A stretch of 64,000 nt of DNA from Selenomonas sputigena_A (GTDB lineage Bacteria > Bacillota > Negativicutes > Selenomonadales > Selenomonadaceae): positions 1,550,001 to 1,614,000 of the forward strand of contig NZ_CP194411.1 of the NCBI RefSeq assembly GCF_051603425.1, written 5' to 3'. The notes beneath the pieces are model-generated. The model was not told the origin of the DNA, ran no database searches, and worked only from the letters and a program-made list of their open reading frames with translations. Both the position numbers and the translations under genes were made by a program. Below, one piece after another: positions 27,791 through 36,419 of this stretch (position 1 is the first letter of the stretch; every line of letters starts with the position of its first letter).

Positions 27791-29116
27791 ATGAATCAAA
27801 AAGAACTTCATGACAAAATTCTCGCGCTTGTGCGGGATTATGCAGACGCATATCATAAACCCGCGCCTTGGAAGCCGGGCGACCGCATACCCTATGCGGG
27901 ACGTGTCTACGATAACGAGGAAATCGAGGCTCTCGTGGACAGCGCCTTGGAGTTCTGGCTGACGGCGGGGCGCTATGCGGAAGAATTTGAAAAAGGTCTG
28001 GCCGCTTTCCTCGGTGTGCGTCATGCCCTTGCGGTCAATTCCGGCTCGGCGGCGAACCTTCTCGCCTTCATGGCCTTGACCTCGCCTCTTCTCGGCGAGC
28101 GCGCCGTGCGCCCGGGCGATGAAGTCATCACGGTTGCAGCGGGTTTTCCGACGACGGTCGCGCCCATCATCCAGTACGGCGCCGTACCCGTCTTTGTCGA
28201 CGTGAAGATTCCGCAGTACAATATCGATACGGCGCAGCTCGAAGAAGCGCTTTCGGCAAAAACGCGCGCCGTCATGATTGCTCATACGCTTGGTAATCCA
28301 TTTGATATCCGGGCGGTCAAGACGTTCTGCGAAAAGCATGGCCTCTGGCTTGTCGAGGATAACTGCGATGCCTTGGGATCACGCTACGAACTTCGTGGCG
28401 AGGAGCGCTATACGGGCACGTTCGGTGATATCGGCACATCGAGCTTCTATCCGCCGCATCATATGACGATGGGCGAGGGCGGCGCCGTCTACACGCAAGA
28501 TCCGTTGCTTTTCCGCATCCTGCGTTCCCTGCGCGACTGGGGACGCGACTGCATCTGCCCGCCCGGGCAGGACGGTTTCTGCGGCCATCGCTTTGACGGG
28601 CAGTACGGCGAGTTGCCGAAGGGATACGACCATAAGTATGTTTATTCGCACTTCGGCTACAATCTGAAGGTTACGGATATGCAGGCTGCTGTCGGCTGTG
28701 CCCAGCTCAGGAAGCTGCCGGGGTTTATCGAAAAGCGCCGCAGAAACTTTGCTCGACTGAAAGAGGCTTTGGGAAATACGGCAGACAGGCTGATCCTGCC
28801 TGAGCCGTGTCCAAACGCAACGCCGAGCTGGTTCGGCTTCCTGCTGACCTGCTGCGAAGGCCTCGAACGCGAATCTGTCGTACGCGCCCTCGAAGCACAT
28901 GGCATCCAGACGAGGATGCTCTTTGCAGGAAACCTCGTCAAGCACCCATGCTTCGACAGGATGCGCGAGGAAGGACGCGGCTACCGCATCGTTGGGCAGC
29001 TTGCGGAAACCGACCGCATCATGAAGGATACCTTCTGGCTTGGCGTTTATCCGGGCATGACGGAGGCGCAGCTTGATTTTATGGCGGATGTCCTGCAAAA
29101 TGTTGTGAGAGGATGA
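27791..29116 (+). CDS. rfbH: CDP-4-keto-6-deoxyglucose 3-dehydrase (E1)
   Basis: A 441-residue PLP/PMP and 2Fe–2S enzyme that removes the C3 hydroxyl of CDP-4-keto-6-deoxyglucose. It has the aminotransferase fold with NSGSAANL in the cofactor site. At the position where aminotransferases have the PLP-binding Lys it has His, in SFYPPHHMTMGEGG, the hallmark of E1 and the reason it deoxygenates rather than transaminates. Cysteines for the iron–sulfur cluster occur in the CICPPGQDGFCG region. The partner reductase (E3, ddhD type) was not found in the window and may be elsewhere. Confidence 0.93.
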   Translation: MNQKELHDKILALVRDYADAYHKPAPWKPGDRIPYAGRVYDNEEIEALVDSALEFWLTAGRYAEEFEKGLAAFLGVRHALAVNSGSAANLLAFMALTSPLLGERAVRPGDEVITVAAGFPTTVAPIIQYGAVPVFVDVKIPQYNIDTAQLEEALSAKTRAVMIAHTLGNPFDIRAVKTFCEKHGLWLVEDNCDALGSRYELRGEERYTGTFGDIGTSSFYPPHHMTMGEGGAVYTQDPLLFRILRSLRDWGRDCICPPGQDGFCGHRFDGQYGELPKGYDHKYVYSHFGYNLKVTDMQAAVGCAQLRKLPGFIEKRRRNFARLKEALGNTADRLILPEPCPNATPSWFGFLLTCCEGLERESVVRALEAHGIQTRMLFAGNLVKHPCFDRMREEGRGYRIVGQLAETDRIMKDTFWLGVYPGMTEAQLDFMADVLQNVVRG

Positions 29117-29160
29117 GACGGACAGGCGCCAAAGTGTATTTCGAGAGGAGGGAGATTCTT

Positions 29161-30450
29161 ATGCAAAAGATTCCGGCAGCTTTCTGCACATTTGAGGAAC
29201 ACCTTTCTAAATATGAGAATTTTCCCGCCCAAGACTTCATTGCTCTTATGGAACCTGTATTTTCGGCAGAAGGATACCGAACGCCGCGTGCAGTGGGAGA
29301 AAAAGCGCAGATCCTTGTCATTTCGGATGGGGGCGTCGGCGATTTCATCTGTATTTCGGGAGCGCTGCGTGAGATTCGGCGCCTTTATCCGCAGGCGGTG
29401 ATTACGCTTGTAGTCTTTCCGCGTTCTTTCACGCTTGCGGAGCAATGTCCGTATGTCGATTTCTTGCTCGCCAACGAGTATTTGCCTGTGCGTCGTCCGC
29501 TGGCGGAGCTTTTTGCAGTGCACGGCGCTTATGTGGAAGAGCATTTGCTCAAGCAGCGCTTTGATCTTGCCTTTGTCTTCGGACATTATGCGAGTTCATA
29601 TCTTCTTGCCTACATGACGGGAGCGAAGGAGCGCATCGGCCATGTGCATGATTTTGCGGGGCTTCCGCGCGAAGCGTGCGCCGCGCTCCTGACACGTCCG
29701 CTCCGGGCGCCGAATCAGCCGCTGCATCTTGCGGAGCGTTCGTTCGATGTGCTTGATCAGCTCCTTGCCCTGCCCGTATTGGATCGCTCATTGGAACTTT
29801 GGCTGACGGGAGAGGAAATCTCTGGTGTACGGGAAAAAATTGCACGGCTTGGAGCGGATCTCGGCCGGAAGAAAGTATTCGCAATCGGGTTGGGCGGCAG
29901 CGCGAAGCGAAAGCATTGGCCGCCGCGGAATTACGGTATATTTCTTCGAGCTTTATCCGAGCGGGAAGAAGAGCCGTTTTTTCTGCTTTTGGGCGGAAGG
30001 GACGATATGGCGGAAGCCGAGGAAATATGTCGTGCGCTTGGCCGGGCACAGGCTTTGAACCTTGCAGGGGCGCTGGATTTTCGCGAGACGGCGGCCGCAG
30101 TCTCGCTTTGTTCGGCCTATATCGGCAACGACACGGGGCTTTTGCATATGGCTGCCGTCATCGGGCTTCCCGTCTTGGAAATCTGTTGTTATCCCGCCGA
30201 TTTGCCGCTGGATGAAAAGGCGATTCCCATGTGCTACTACCCTTACCGCACGCCTGCTGTTGTCGTGCAGCCCGCAAGGGCGTTGGATGACTGTGCGCAT
30301 GAACCACGCGATGCTTACGGCTGCAGGCATGAGGCGGAAGCACACTGCATCTCGGCGATTTCTCCTCAAGCAGTGCTTGCGGCATATGGAATTCTGCAAA
30401 AAAGGGTGCGTGAAGGAGCAGGAGGAACATTGTTCGTCAGCAGTGACTGA
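29161..30450 (+). CDS. GT9 (heptosyltransferase-family) glycosyltransferase
   Basis: A protein of about 429 residues of the GT9 family, a GT-B fold best known from ADP-heptose:LPS heptosyltransferases. Visible family features are LVISDGGVGDFICISGAL in the N-terminal domain, IGLGGSAKRKHWPP at the start of the C-terminal domain and IGNDTGLLHMAA, a conserved donor-site motif. A long insertion and a Cys-rich end (ICCYPAD) differ from typical heptosyltransferases. The ATG at 29161 has GAGGAGGGAG upstream and is preferred to the one at 29113, which overlaps the rfbH stop. The donor sugar is not evident; FlmG- or Maf-type flagellin transferases are not similar. Confidence 0.85.
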   Translation: MQKIPAAFCTFEEHLSKYENFPAQDFIALMEPVFSAEGYRTPRAVGEKAQILVISDGGVGDFICISGALREIRRLYPQAVITLVVFPRSFTLAEQCPYVDFLLANEYLPVRRPLAELFAVHGAYVEEHLLKQRFDLAFVFGHYASSYLLAYMTGAKERIGHVHDFAGLPREACAALLTRPLRAPNQPLHLAERSFDVLDQLLALPVLDRSLELWLTGEEISGVREKIARLGADLGRKKVFAIGLGGSAKRKHWPPRNYGIFLRALSEREEEPFFLLLGGRDDMAEAEEICRALGRAQALNLAGALDFRETAAAVSLCSAYIGNDTGLLHMAAVIGLPVLEICCYPADLPLDEKAIPMCYYPYRTPAVVVQPARALDDCAHEPRDAYGCRHEAEAHCISAISPQAVLAAYGILQKRVREGAGGTLFVSSD

Positions 30451-30465
30451 GGGGAAGGGCATAGG

Positions 30466-31758
30466 ATGCTGGAATTGGACAGGCTGCGGGAAATAAGACG
30501 TGTATACGAGAAGGCTGCGGAACGCTATGATATCAATGCTATGGCGGAACTCATGCTTCTTGCGGGCGACTACATGGTAAAACCCCGGAACGGGGAAGAA
30601 AAGGAAGAGCAGTTGTTCTTTCACTTGCGTGCAACCGTTGTTTTTGCAGGAATGCTGCGCGCCCTTGAGGAAGGGCGCGCAGCAGATGCGCTCCGCTTCA
30701 TGGACTGGTATCAGGAGCGCGCGTATGGCAAGGCCTCGGCTTTTTTCTATTATGAAGCGTTGGCTTATTATGCCATGGGAGAGTGGGAGAAGGCGGCAGA
30801 CAAGCTTCTCGCCTTTGGGCTTCAAGATGAGGAGGCGAGTTTTTATTTTGGCAATGCCTGTTTCCGGCTCGGGCGCTATGGCGAGGCTGTGGAGGCCTAC
30901 CGCCGGACCCTTTCCCTGCGTCAAAGCTTTTTTGAGGCGGAAATCAATGCCCATCTCGCAGCGCGGCGCGGCGGTCTGCCGCGGCTGACGCCGCCGCGTA
31001 CGCCGGAGGTGCAGCGCGGCGTTGTTGCAGGAAAGCTGTGGGAAACACCGACAGCATCTTCTCTTTGGCTGCCGTCGGGGACAGGCTGGCAGGACATACC
31101 CGTGTTCATCAACTCAAGGGATCGTCTGATTCCCTTGCAGCGCCTTTTGCCATGGCTCCTGCGTGCGGGATTTCGCCGCGTTTATATCCTTGATAACGCC
31201 TCGACGTATCCGCCGCTTCTGGAATATTACAACTCGCTCCATGGATGTGCTGAGGTTATTGTTTTGGGAGAGAACCTTGGCTACCAGGCAATATGGCGCT
31301 CGGGAATTCTTGAGCGAATGGCGATTCGCACACCCTATATCTATACGGACAGCGATGTCGTGCCGGCGGATTCCTGTCCCGCGGCAGTCGTGGAGCGCTT
31401 GCTTGAAGTGCTCGGGCGATATCCTTTGCTTTGCAAGGCCGGCTTGAGCCTGCGCTGCAGTGATATCACATACTTTGAGGCAAAAGAGATGCGGCAGCGA
31501 CAGGAGCTGATGCGGTTTGTGCGCATGGAGCCGGACTGCTTCTTCCAGGAGGTGGATACGACGTTTGCCTTGTATCGCAATAAGCGGCATTACAGTCTTG
31601 TGGAGGCTGCTGCCCTTGCTTCTCCGGCAGAACTGCTGCATTTGCCGTGGTATTATGATTATAAGAATTTGCCGGAGGATGAGGCATACTATATGGCGCA
31701 TGCCGATGTCTCCAGTACGATTGTGCAGGCATGGGGCGACAGGGGCACGAAGGGATGA
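30466..31758 (+). CDS. TPR-like protein with GT-A glycosyltransferase domain
   Basis: A 430-residue protein. Residues about 1–165 form helical hairpins with TPR-like spacing (YYEALAYYAMGEWEKAAD, YFGNACFRLGRYGEAVEAY). Residues about 205–430 form a GT-A domain with VFINSRDRL, VYILDNASTY and YTDSDVVP, the last being the DXD metal site. The TPR part may bind a protein or peptide acceptor, as in other protein glycosyltransferases. The same coupling of helical repeats with a catalytic domain occurs in the three sulfatase-fold proteins. No membrane span is seen. Confidence 0.75.
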   Translation: MLELDRLREIRRVYEKAAERYDINAMAELMLLAGDYMVKPRNGEEKEEQLFFHLRATVVFAGMLRALEEGRAADALRFMDWYQERAYGKASAFFYYEALAYYAMGEWEKAADKLLAFGLQDEEASFYFGNACFRLGRYGEAVEAYRRTLSLRQSFFEAEINAHLAARRGGLPRLTPPRTPEVQRGVVAGKLWETPTASSLWLPSGTGWQDIPVFINSRDRLIPLQRLLPWLLRAGFRRVYILDNASTYPPLLEYYNSLHGCAEVIVLGENLGYQAIWRSGILERMAIRTPYIYTDSDVVPADSCPAAVVERLLEVLGRYPLLCKAGLSLRCSDITYFEAKEMRQRQELMRFVRMEPDCFFQEVDTTFALYRNKRHYSLVEAAALASPAELLHLPWYYDYKNLPEDEAYYMAHADVSSTIVQAWGDRGTKG

Positions 31759-31778
31759 GGCCGGGAGGTGGGGCAGTG

Positions 31779-32585
31779 ATGGACATGCCGTTCGATGAAA
31801 GGCTTTATGCGGAAATGGCGGCGTTTGTTCCCGAAAAAACGGCAGGGAATATATTGCTCGTGGGCATGAATCCGGTCTGGGAGGCACGCTTCCGGCAGGA
31901 TTTTGCCGAAGGCGTCTTCCAGACGGTGCCGTGGGATATGGCCTTGAACGAAGCATGGCAAAGATGTTTCTCTCTGATCGTGCTGGCTCCGGGTATTGAG
32001 GAGCTGTTCGAACCGGAATGCTTGCTGGAATCGCTGCAGCCTTCTCTACAACCGTGCGGCGGTGTCGTCGTGCCCTTTTGCAACCCTTGGCACTGGAGCG
32101 TTTTTCGCTCGTGGCTCAAGGGGGAACTGCGCTATGGTACGAATCCGCTGCTCAAAGGACAGGGGCGCTTATTTTCCTTCCCCGAAATCGTGCGGCTCGC
32201 GAAACTTGCCCATTATAGGGAGTTTGCCGTGCGTCAGGTTCTGGAGGAAGGTGCGGCGGATATGCTTGCAGTGCTCCAAGGGTGCGGTTTTGGCAATGGG
32301 CAGAAGGAGATCGAGACTTCTTGGTGGATCGTTCGTCTTGCCGTATTTCCGATGCGCACGGCACGACTCAGGGAGCGATATACGGACGAGGTGCGTCATC
32401 GTTTGGCGCGTCTCCTGCACCGACTGGAAAATGGGGTGGAGGAGGCGGCGAGCGTTGAGGCGCTGCGGCGGCTTATTGCGGAAAACGATATAGACGGCGG
32501 TTATCTCGAAAGGTTCGTCGAAAATATTGCGGCGGAAGCGGAAAAACTGCTTGCCGCTTTGCGGAAAGAAGGGCTGCTGCGATGA
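31779..32585 (+). CDS. degenerate methyltransferase-like protein
   Basis: A 268-residue protein with a class I methyltransferase-like order of strands (NILLVGM, SLIVLAP, GGVVVPF). It lacks a clear glycine-rich SAM loop, and the start of the fold (ILLVGMNPVWEA) is unusual. It resembles the C-terminal part of the glycosyltransferase at 9604, which has a similar fold without a convincing SAM site. The tail is strongly helical and charged. GGGAGGTGGGG precedes the ATG at 31779; a longer start at 31731 would lie within the previous gene. Role unknown; a non-catalytic partner of a glycosyltransferase is possible. Confidence 0.65.
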   Translation: MDMPFDERLYAEMAAFVPEKTAGNILLVGMNPVWEARFRQDFAEGVFQTVPWDMALNEAWQRCFSLIVLAPGIEELFEPECLLESLQPSLQPCGGVVVPFCNPWHWSVFRSWLKGELRYGTNPLLKGQGRLFSFPEIVRLAKLAHYREFAVRQVLEEGAADMLAVLQGCGFGNGQKEIETSWWIVRLAVFPMRTARLRERYTDEVRHRLARLLHRLENGVEEAASVEALRRLIAENDIDGGYLERFVENIAAEAEKLLAALRKEGLLR

Positions 32586-33271
32586 ACAGGGACGGCGGAA
32601 AGATTGCCTTTGTTTCCTGCGTAAATGACGAGGAAATGTATGCGGAATGTGTGCTTTACCTGCGCCATCTGGAACTTCCGGCAGGTTTTTCCGCAGAGCT
32701 CGTACCGGTGCGCGGGGCTCCGTCCATGACGGCAGGGTATGAGGCCGGGCGACGGGCGACCGAGGCGCGCTATAAGATCTATCTGCACCAGGATTTGCTG
32801 CTGACGGATAAAAAGCTTATCGTGCGTATCGTGGAGATTTTTCAGGCCCATCCCGATGTCGGACTCATTGGCTTGGCCGGCTGCCTTCGCATGCCCGGGA
32901 ACGGCGTATGGTGGGATGGTGAAGGAAAGTATGGTGCTGTCTACGAGATGCAGGATCCTGAATCCTTGATTTGGCTGGAGTTTTCCCCGGTTCCGGGAGA
33001 TGTGGTTTCCGTGGAAGCTGTGGATGGAATCTTCATGGCGACCCAGCAGGATGTGCCATGGCGGGAGGATCTCTTCAAGGGCTGGCATTTTTACGATATT
33101 TCAGCCTCGATGGAATATCGCCGGCGCGGCATGCGTGTCCTCGTGCCGCATTTCGCTTCTCCGCCTTGCATCCATGAATCGGGGCGCAAGAAATTGGATG
33201 ATTCATGGGAAGAGGCAAGACAAATCTTCCTCGCGGAATACGCTGCAGAGTTGAATGATGGGAGGGACTGA
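32582..33271 (+). CDS. StrF-like glycosyltransferase-related protein
   Basis: A 229-residue stand-alone version of the N-terminal half of the protein at 25151. Shared signatures are IAFVSCVNDEEM, YKIYLHQDLLL, VGLIGLAG, AVDGIFMATQ and VPWREDLFKGWHFYD. The family is GT2-like (StrF of streptomycin biosynthesis is the named member), but activity has not been shown for most members. The start overlaps the previous stop as ATGA. It is followed after 5 bp by rfbG. Confidence 0.75.
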   Translation: MNRDGGKIAFVSCVNDEEMYAECVLYLRHLELPAGFSAELVPVRGAPSMTAGYEAGRRATEARYKIYLHQDLLLTDKKLIVRIVEIFQAHPDVGLIGLAGCLRMPGNGVWWDGEGKYGAVYEMQDPESLIWLEFSPVPGDVVSVEAVDGIFMATQQDVPWREDLFKGWHFYDISASMEYRRRGMRVLVPHFASPPCIHESGRKKLDDSWEEARQIFLAEYAAELNDGRD

Positions 33272-33276
33272 CGGAT

Positions 33277-34362
33277 ATGAAGGAAATGTCGCTCAGAGAC
33301 GACCTGGTTTTTTTCCGCGGCAAGCGCGTGCTGCTTACGGGGCACACAGGGTTCAAGGGGACGTGGCTTTCACGGCTCTTGTTGGGAGCCGGGGCGGAAC
33401 TTACGGGCTTTGCACTTCCTTCGCCGACGGCCGAGGGTGCGGAACTTTTCAAGCGACTGGGACTTGCAAAGGATATGCATTCCATCGAGGGGGATGTGCG
33501 CGATCTGGCGGCGCTCAGGCAGGCTTTTCGGGAAGCGCGTCCCGAGATCGTGCTGCATCTTGCGGCGCAGCCGCTCGTGCGTGAAAGCTACCGTGTGCCT
33601 GTTGAGACGTATGAAGTGAACGTTATGGGCACGGCGCATGTGCTGGAATGCGTGCGGGAGTGCGATGCGGTTCGCTCCGTTCTCAACGTGACGACGGACA
33701 AGGTTTACGAAAACAGGGAGTGGGAATGGGGCTACCGCGAAGATGAACGGCTCTTTGGTTTTGATCCGTATTCCAACAGCAAGAGCTGTGCCGAGCTTGT
33801 GACGGCAAGTTACCGCCAGAGCTTTTTTGCGGATGGCGGCGTGCGCCTTTCGACGGCACGCGCCGGCAACGTCATTGGCGGCGGCGATTTCTCGCCTGAG
33901 CGCATCGTGCCTGACTGCATCCGTGCTGCAAGCGAAGGGCGTGTCGTCACGCTCCGAAATCCCGCTTCGACGCGTCCTTATCAACATGTCTTGGAGCCTC
34001 TTGCGGCGTATATCCGCATTGCGTGCGCCCAGTGGAAGGATGCGTCCCTGGCGGGCAGTTACAATGTCGGCCCGGAGGATGCCGACTGCGTGACGACGGG
34101 GGAGCTGGCCGATCTGTTCTGCCGCGCCTGGGGTGAAGGCGCCTCGTGGCAGTCGGCAGCGGAAAGCGGCGCGCCGCATGAGGCGGGATTCCTGAAGCTC
34201 GATTCCTCGCGCATCAAGGCGCGGCTTGGCTGGCAACCGCGCTGGCACATCGAAGAGGCTGTCGCGCACACGGTGACGTGGGCGAAGGCTTGGCAGAAGG
34301 GCGAGGATGTTGGGGCGGTCATGGCGGCACAGATGGAGGCGTACTTCGGGGAGGCGGAATAG
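33277..34362 (+). CDS. rfbG: CDP-glucose 4,6-dehydratase
   Basis: A 361-residue short-chain dehydrogenase/reductase that converts CDP-glucose to CDP-4-keto-6-deoxyglucose. LLTGHTGFKGTWL is the NAD-binding glycine motif as found in RfbG. DKVY replaces the usual dehydratase stretch after TT, and Y773-type YSNSK (DPYSNSKSCAE) is the catalytic YxxxK. RAGNVIGGGDF and RPYQHVLEPL are characteristic of CDP-glucose dehydratases. It supplies the substrate for the 3-dehydrase at 27791. GGGAGGG lies upstream of the ATG at 33277; a second ATG three codons on is possible. Confidence 0.93.
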   Translation: MKEMSLRDDLVFFRGKRVLLTGHTGFKGTWLSRLLLGAGAELTGFALPSPTAEGAELFKRLGLAKDMHSIEGDVRDLAALRQAFREARPEIVLHLAAQPLVRESYRVPVETYEVNVMGTAHVLECVRECDAVRSVLNVTTDKVYENREWEWGYREDERLFGFDPYSNSKSCAELVTASYRQSFFADGGVRLSTARAGNVIGGGDFSPERIVPDCIRAASEGRVVTLRNPASTRPYQHVLEPLAAYIRIACAQWKDASLAGSYNVGPEDADCVTTGELADLFCRAWGEGASWQSAAESGAPHEAGFLKLDSSRIKARLGWQPRWHIEEAVAHTVTWAKAWQKGEDVGAVMAAQMEAYFGEAE

Positions 34363-35667
34363 ATGGAGAAGCAGCTGGAGCGGCAGGCAGCGCAGGGCGT
34401 GCAGCCTGCAGGGCAGGAAGCAGCGGCTTTGCCGCAGGCTCCTGTACCGGATCTGCTTGCCGCCCCGTCTGCTGCGGCGCTGCCTTGCTTACAGCCGCTT
34501 TATCTGCGCCGCTTCGTTTGCGACGGCAGCCTCTGCGGCTCGCTTTGCTGCTGTGCGAAATGGGGCGTCGCGCTCGATGAGGCGACCCTGGCGCGCTGCG
34601 GGAAGAAGCCGGAACTTTTGCGGGAATTGAAAAACGGTATTGAACGCAGCGAAACGGGCGACTGGGTGATGCGCCACGAAAACGAGCGCTGCGTTTTTTT
34701 GCGCGAAGATGGCCTTTGCTCCCTGCAGCGACGCTTTGGAATCGGCGCTATTTCCGATGTCTGTGCCGAGTACCCGAGAAAGACGCACCGCGTGGGCGAA
34801 ACGCTCGACCGCACGCTTTGTCTCAGCTGTCCCGTGGCGGCGGAGACTGCTCTGCTCGATCCGTCTCCCATGGCTTTCGAGTGGGTGGAACATGCCGCGC
34901 CGCGTCCCGCTTATGTAGATGAGAATCCGCTCGGCGCGGCGCTTTCCGCAGAAGCTTTTCGCGCCCTGCAGCTCGCGGCGCTTTCCTTGCTGGAGGAGCG
35001 GCGCCTTACGCTCGATGCGCGTCTGGCGGCGCTCGGCCTCCTGCTCGCAAGAGCCGAGACGTATCCGGACGGCGGCGGGAATCTGGAGCGAGATGCCGCA
35101 GCCATCGCCGAGGCTGCAGCGGGGCAGGCAGGGGTGCTGTTGGCAGAAAATCCTTTTGATGCAGGCCTTTGTCTCGAATTTTTCACAAGCTTGCTGCCTG
35201 CGCTCGCTGCGGCGGCAGAGGACGACCTGCCCGAGACAGAGGTGCGGCTTGCATCCTTGCGCACGGTTTTGGGCAAGAAGGCGGGCAAGGGGGATTTGCC
35301 GGTGTTCTTGCATCTTTATGGGCAGTATAAGGAGCAGATCTTCAGGCCGTATTCGTATATCCTGGAGAACTGGCTCGTCAATGAATTCCTCCTCGGGCGC
35401 TATCCTTTGATGGGCGGTACCGGCTTTTTGGCAAACTATGAAGTATTCGTCGTGCTCTATAAAATGCTTGTGTTCCTGCTGACCGTCGATGCTTCCGCGT
35501 ATTCTGCCGGGAAAGAAGTTTCGCCGGTTCCCCTTATCCTTGCCGCCGTGCGATATCTCGCCGTGCGAACGAACCACTTTCCCGGCTATATCGACCAACT
35601 CGCCGGGACAATCGCCGACCTCCTCCCCGGCGATCACCTCCTCTCCCTGCTCGACGGGCAGCAGTGA
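34363..35667 (+). CDS. fliB: FliB-family flagellin lysine-N-methylase
   Basis: A 434-residue protein. After a variable Ala/Gln-rich N-terminal stretch of about 45 residues, the family signature appears: LRRFVCDGSLCGSLCC, CVFLREDGLCSLQRRFG and DVCAEYPR, a cysteine pattern suggesting a metal or iron–sulfur site. FliB methylates lysines of flagellin in Salmonella and relatives. It starts immediately after the rfbG stop and closes the island, which is the main hint that the island's glycan is destined for flagellin. Downstream is a promoter for a broken gene, with no strong terminator between. Confidence 0.85.
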   Translation: MEKQLERQAAQGVQPAGQEAAALPQAPVPDLLAAPSAAALPCLQPLYLRRFVCDGSLCGSLCCCAKWGVALDEATLARCGKKPELLRELKNGIERSETGDWVMRHENERCVFLREDGLCSLQRRFGIGAISDVCAEYPRKTHRVGETLDRTLCLSCPVAAETALLDPSPMAFEWVEHAAPRPAYVDENPLGAALSAEAFRALQLAALSLLEERRLTLDARLAALGLLLARAETYPDGGGNLERDAAAIAEAAAGQAGVLLAENPFDAGLCLEFFTSLLPALAAAAEDDLPETEVRLASLRTVLGKKAGKGDLPVFLHLYGQYKEQIFRPYSYILENWLVNEFLLGRYPLMGGTGFLANYEVFVVLYKMLVFLLTVDASAYSAGKEVSPVPLILAAVRYLAVRTNHFPGYIDQLAGTIADLLPGDHLLSLLDGQQ

Positions 35668-35699
35668 AAAGTCTGATGAATCGGCATGCAATTCCCGTC

Positions 35700-35729
35700 T
35701 TGCCCATCAAAAGGCCTTTATAGTATAAT
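35700..35729 (+). promoter_or_regulatory. promoter upstream of broken Rpn gene
   Basis: TTGCCC, an 18-base spacer and a perfect TATAAT at 35724–35729, followed by AGGGGAGCGGG and the ATG at 35754. The promoter seems intact although the gene it serves is not. Confidence 0.6.
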
Positions 35730-35753
35730 CAAAGCAAAGAGGGGAGCGGGAGC

Positions 35754-36219
35754 ATGAAAACCGTGAAGCGCAGCTATAAAGATTCACTCTTTCGGGATAT
35801 CTTCCATAATGAAGAACGTCTGGCGGAGATTTAGCATCTTTGTCGCGCAGGTGCGTGCCGTGGTCAAGAGCGGAAGCAGTCTGGAAAGCGCCGTAAGGCA
35901 AGCGATCCAATATTGCATCGACCATGATTGGCTGGGAGAGTATTTTAGGCAAAAGCAGGAGAGGGAGGTTTTCAACATGGTAGACTTCGCATGGAATCAG
36001 GAGCGTGCCTTGCAGATTCGTGCAGAAGAGGCTATGCAGGAAGGCATGGAAAAGGGCATGGAAAAGGGCATGGAAAAAGGCATGGAAAAAGGCAGGGAGA
36101 ATGAACGAATTTTCTCGATCCGAAAGCTTATGAAAAACCAGGCATGGACGGCGGAGAAAGCAATGGAGGCATTGGAGATCCCAAAGTCTGAGCAGGGAAG
36201 GTACAAAGCCTTGCTGTGA
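35754..36219 (+). pseudogene. Rpn-family nuclease/transposase remnant with internal deletion
   Basis: The reading frame from the ATG at 35754 encodes YKDSLFRDIFHNEERL, the conserved start of PD-(D/E)XK Rpn-family proteins, and stops at 35832–35834. In another frame the sequence resumes with FVAQVRAV and YCIDHDWLGEYF, then a GMEKGMEKG repeat, which is the usual C-terminal part of the same family. The nuclease core of roughly 150–200 residues between these parts is missing, so an internal deletion with frameshift is inferred. An intact, diverged relative is at 58720. A product of 136 residues could still be made from 35809. Confidence 0.8.
36048..36095 (+). repeat. 12-bp tandem repeats encoding GMEK
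   Basis: About four copies of a 12-base unit (GGCATGGAAAAG with A/G variation) in the broken Rpn gene, giving GMEKGMEKGMEK. Such Gly-Met/Arg-Glu-Lys/Gly linkers are common in the family and prone to slippage. Confidence 0.85.
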
Positions 36220-36311
36220 AAGCCTTTATCGTAAAGGCCCTTGCTGTACGTGCATTTTTATACGTACCCTAAGAGTGTCGTCATGCAGGGTGCATTCCAA
36301 GGAAAACTTTA

Positions 36312-36340
36312 TTGAAAAATATTCTCAAATATGGTAGACT
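36312..36340 (+). promoter_or_regulatory. fumC promoter
   Basis: TTGAAA, a 17-base spacer and TAGACT about 80 bases before the fumC start. It lies downstream of the broken gene, so fumC has its own transcription start. Confidence 0.65.
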
Positions 36341-36419
36341 GAAGGCATCGGGATTCCCGGCGCTTTTGCCATTTTCAGCACGAGCGAAAGCTTGTAAGAT
36401 ATGTGAGGAGGAGACATTT

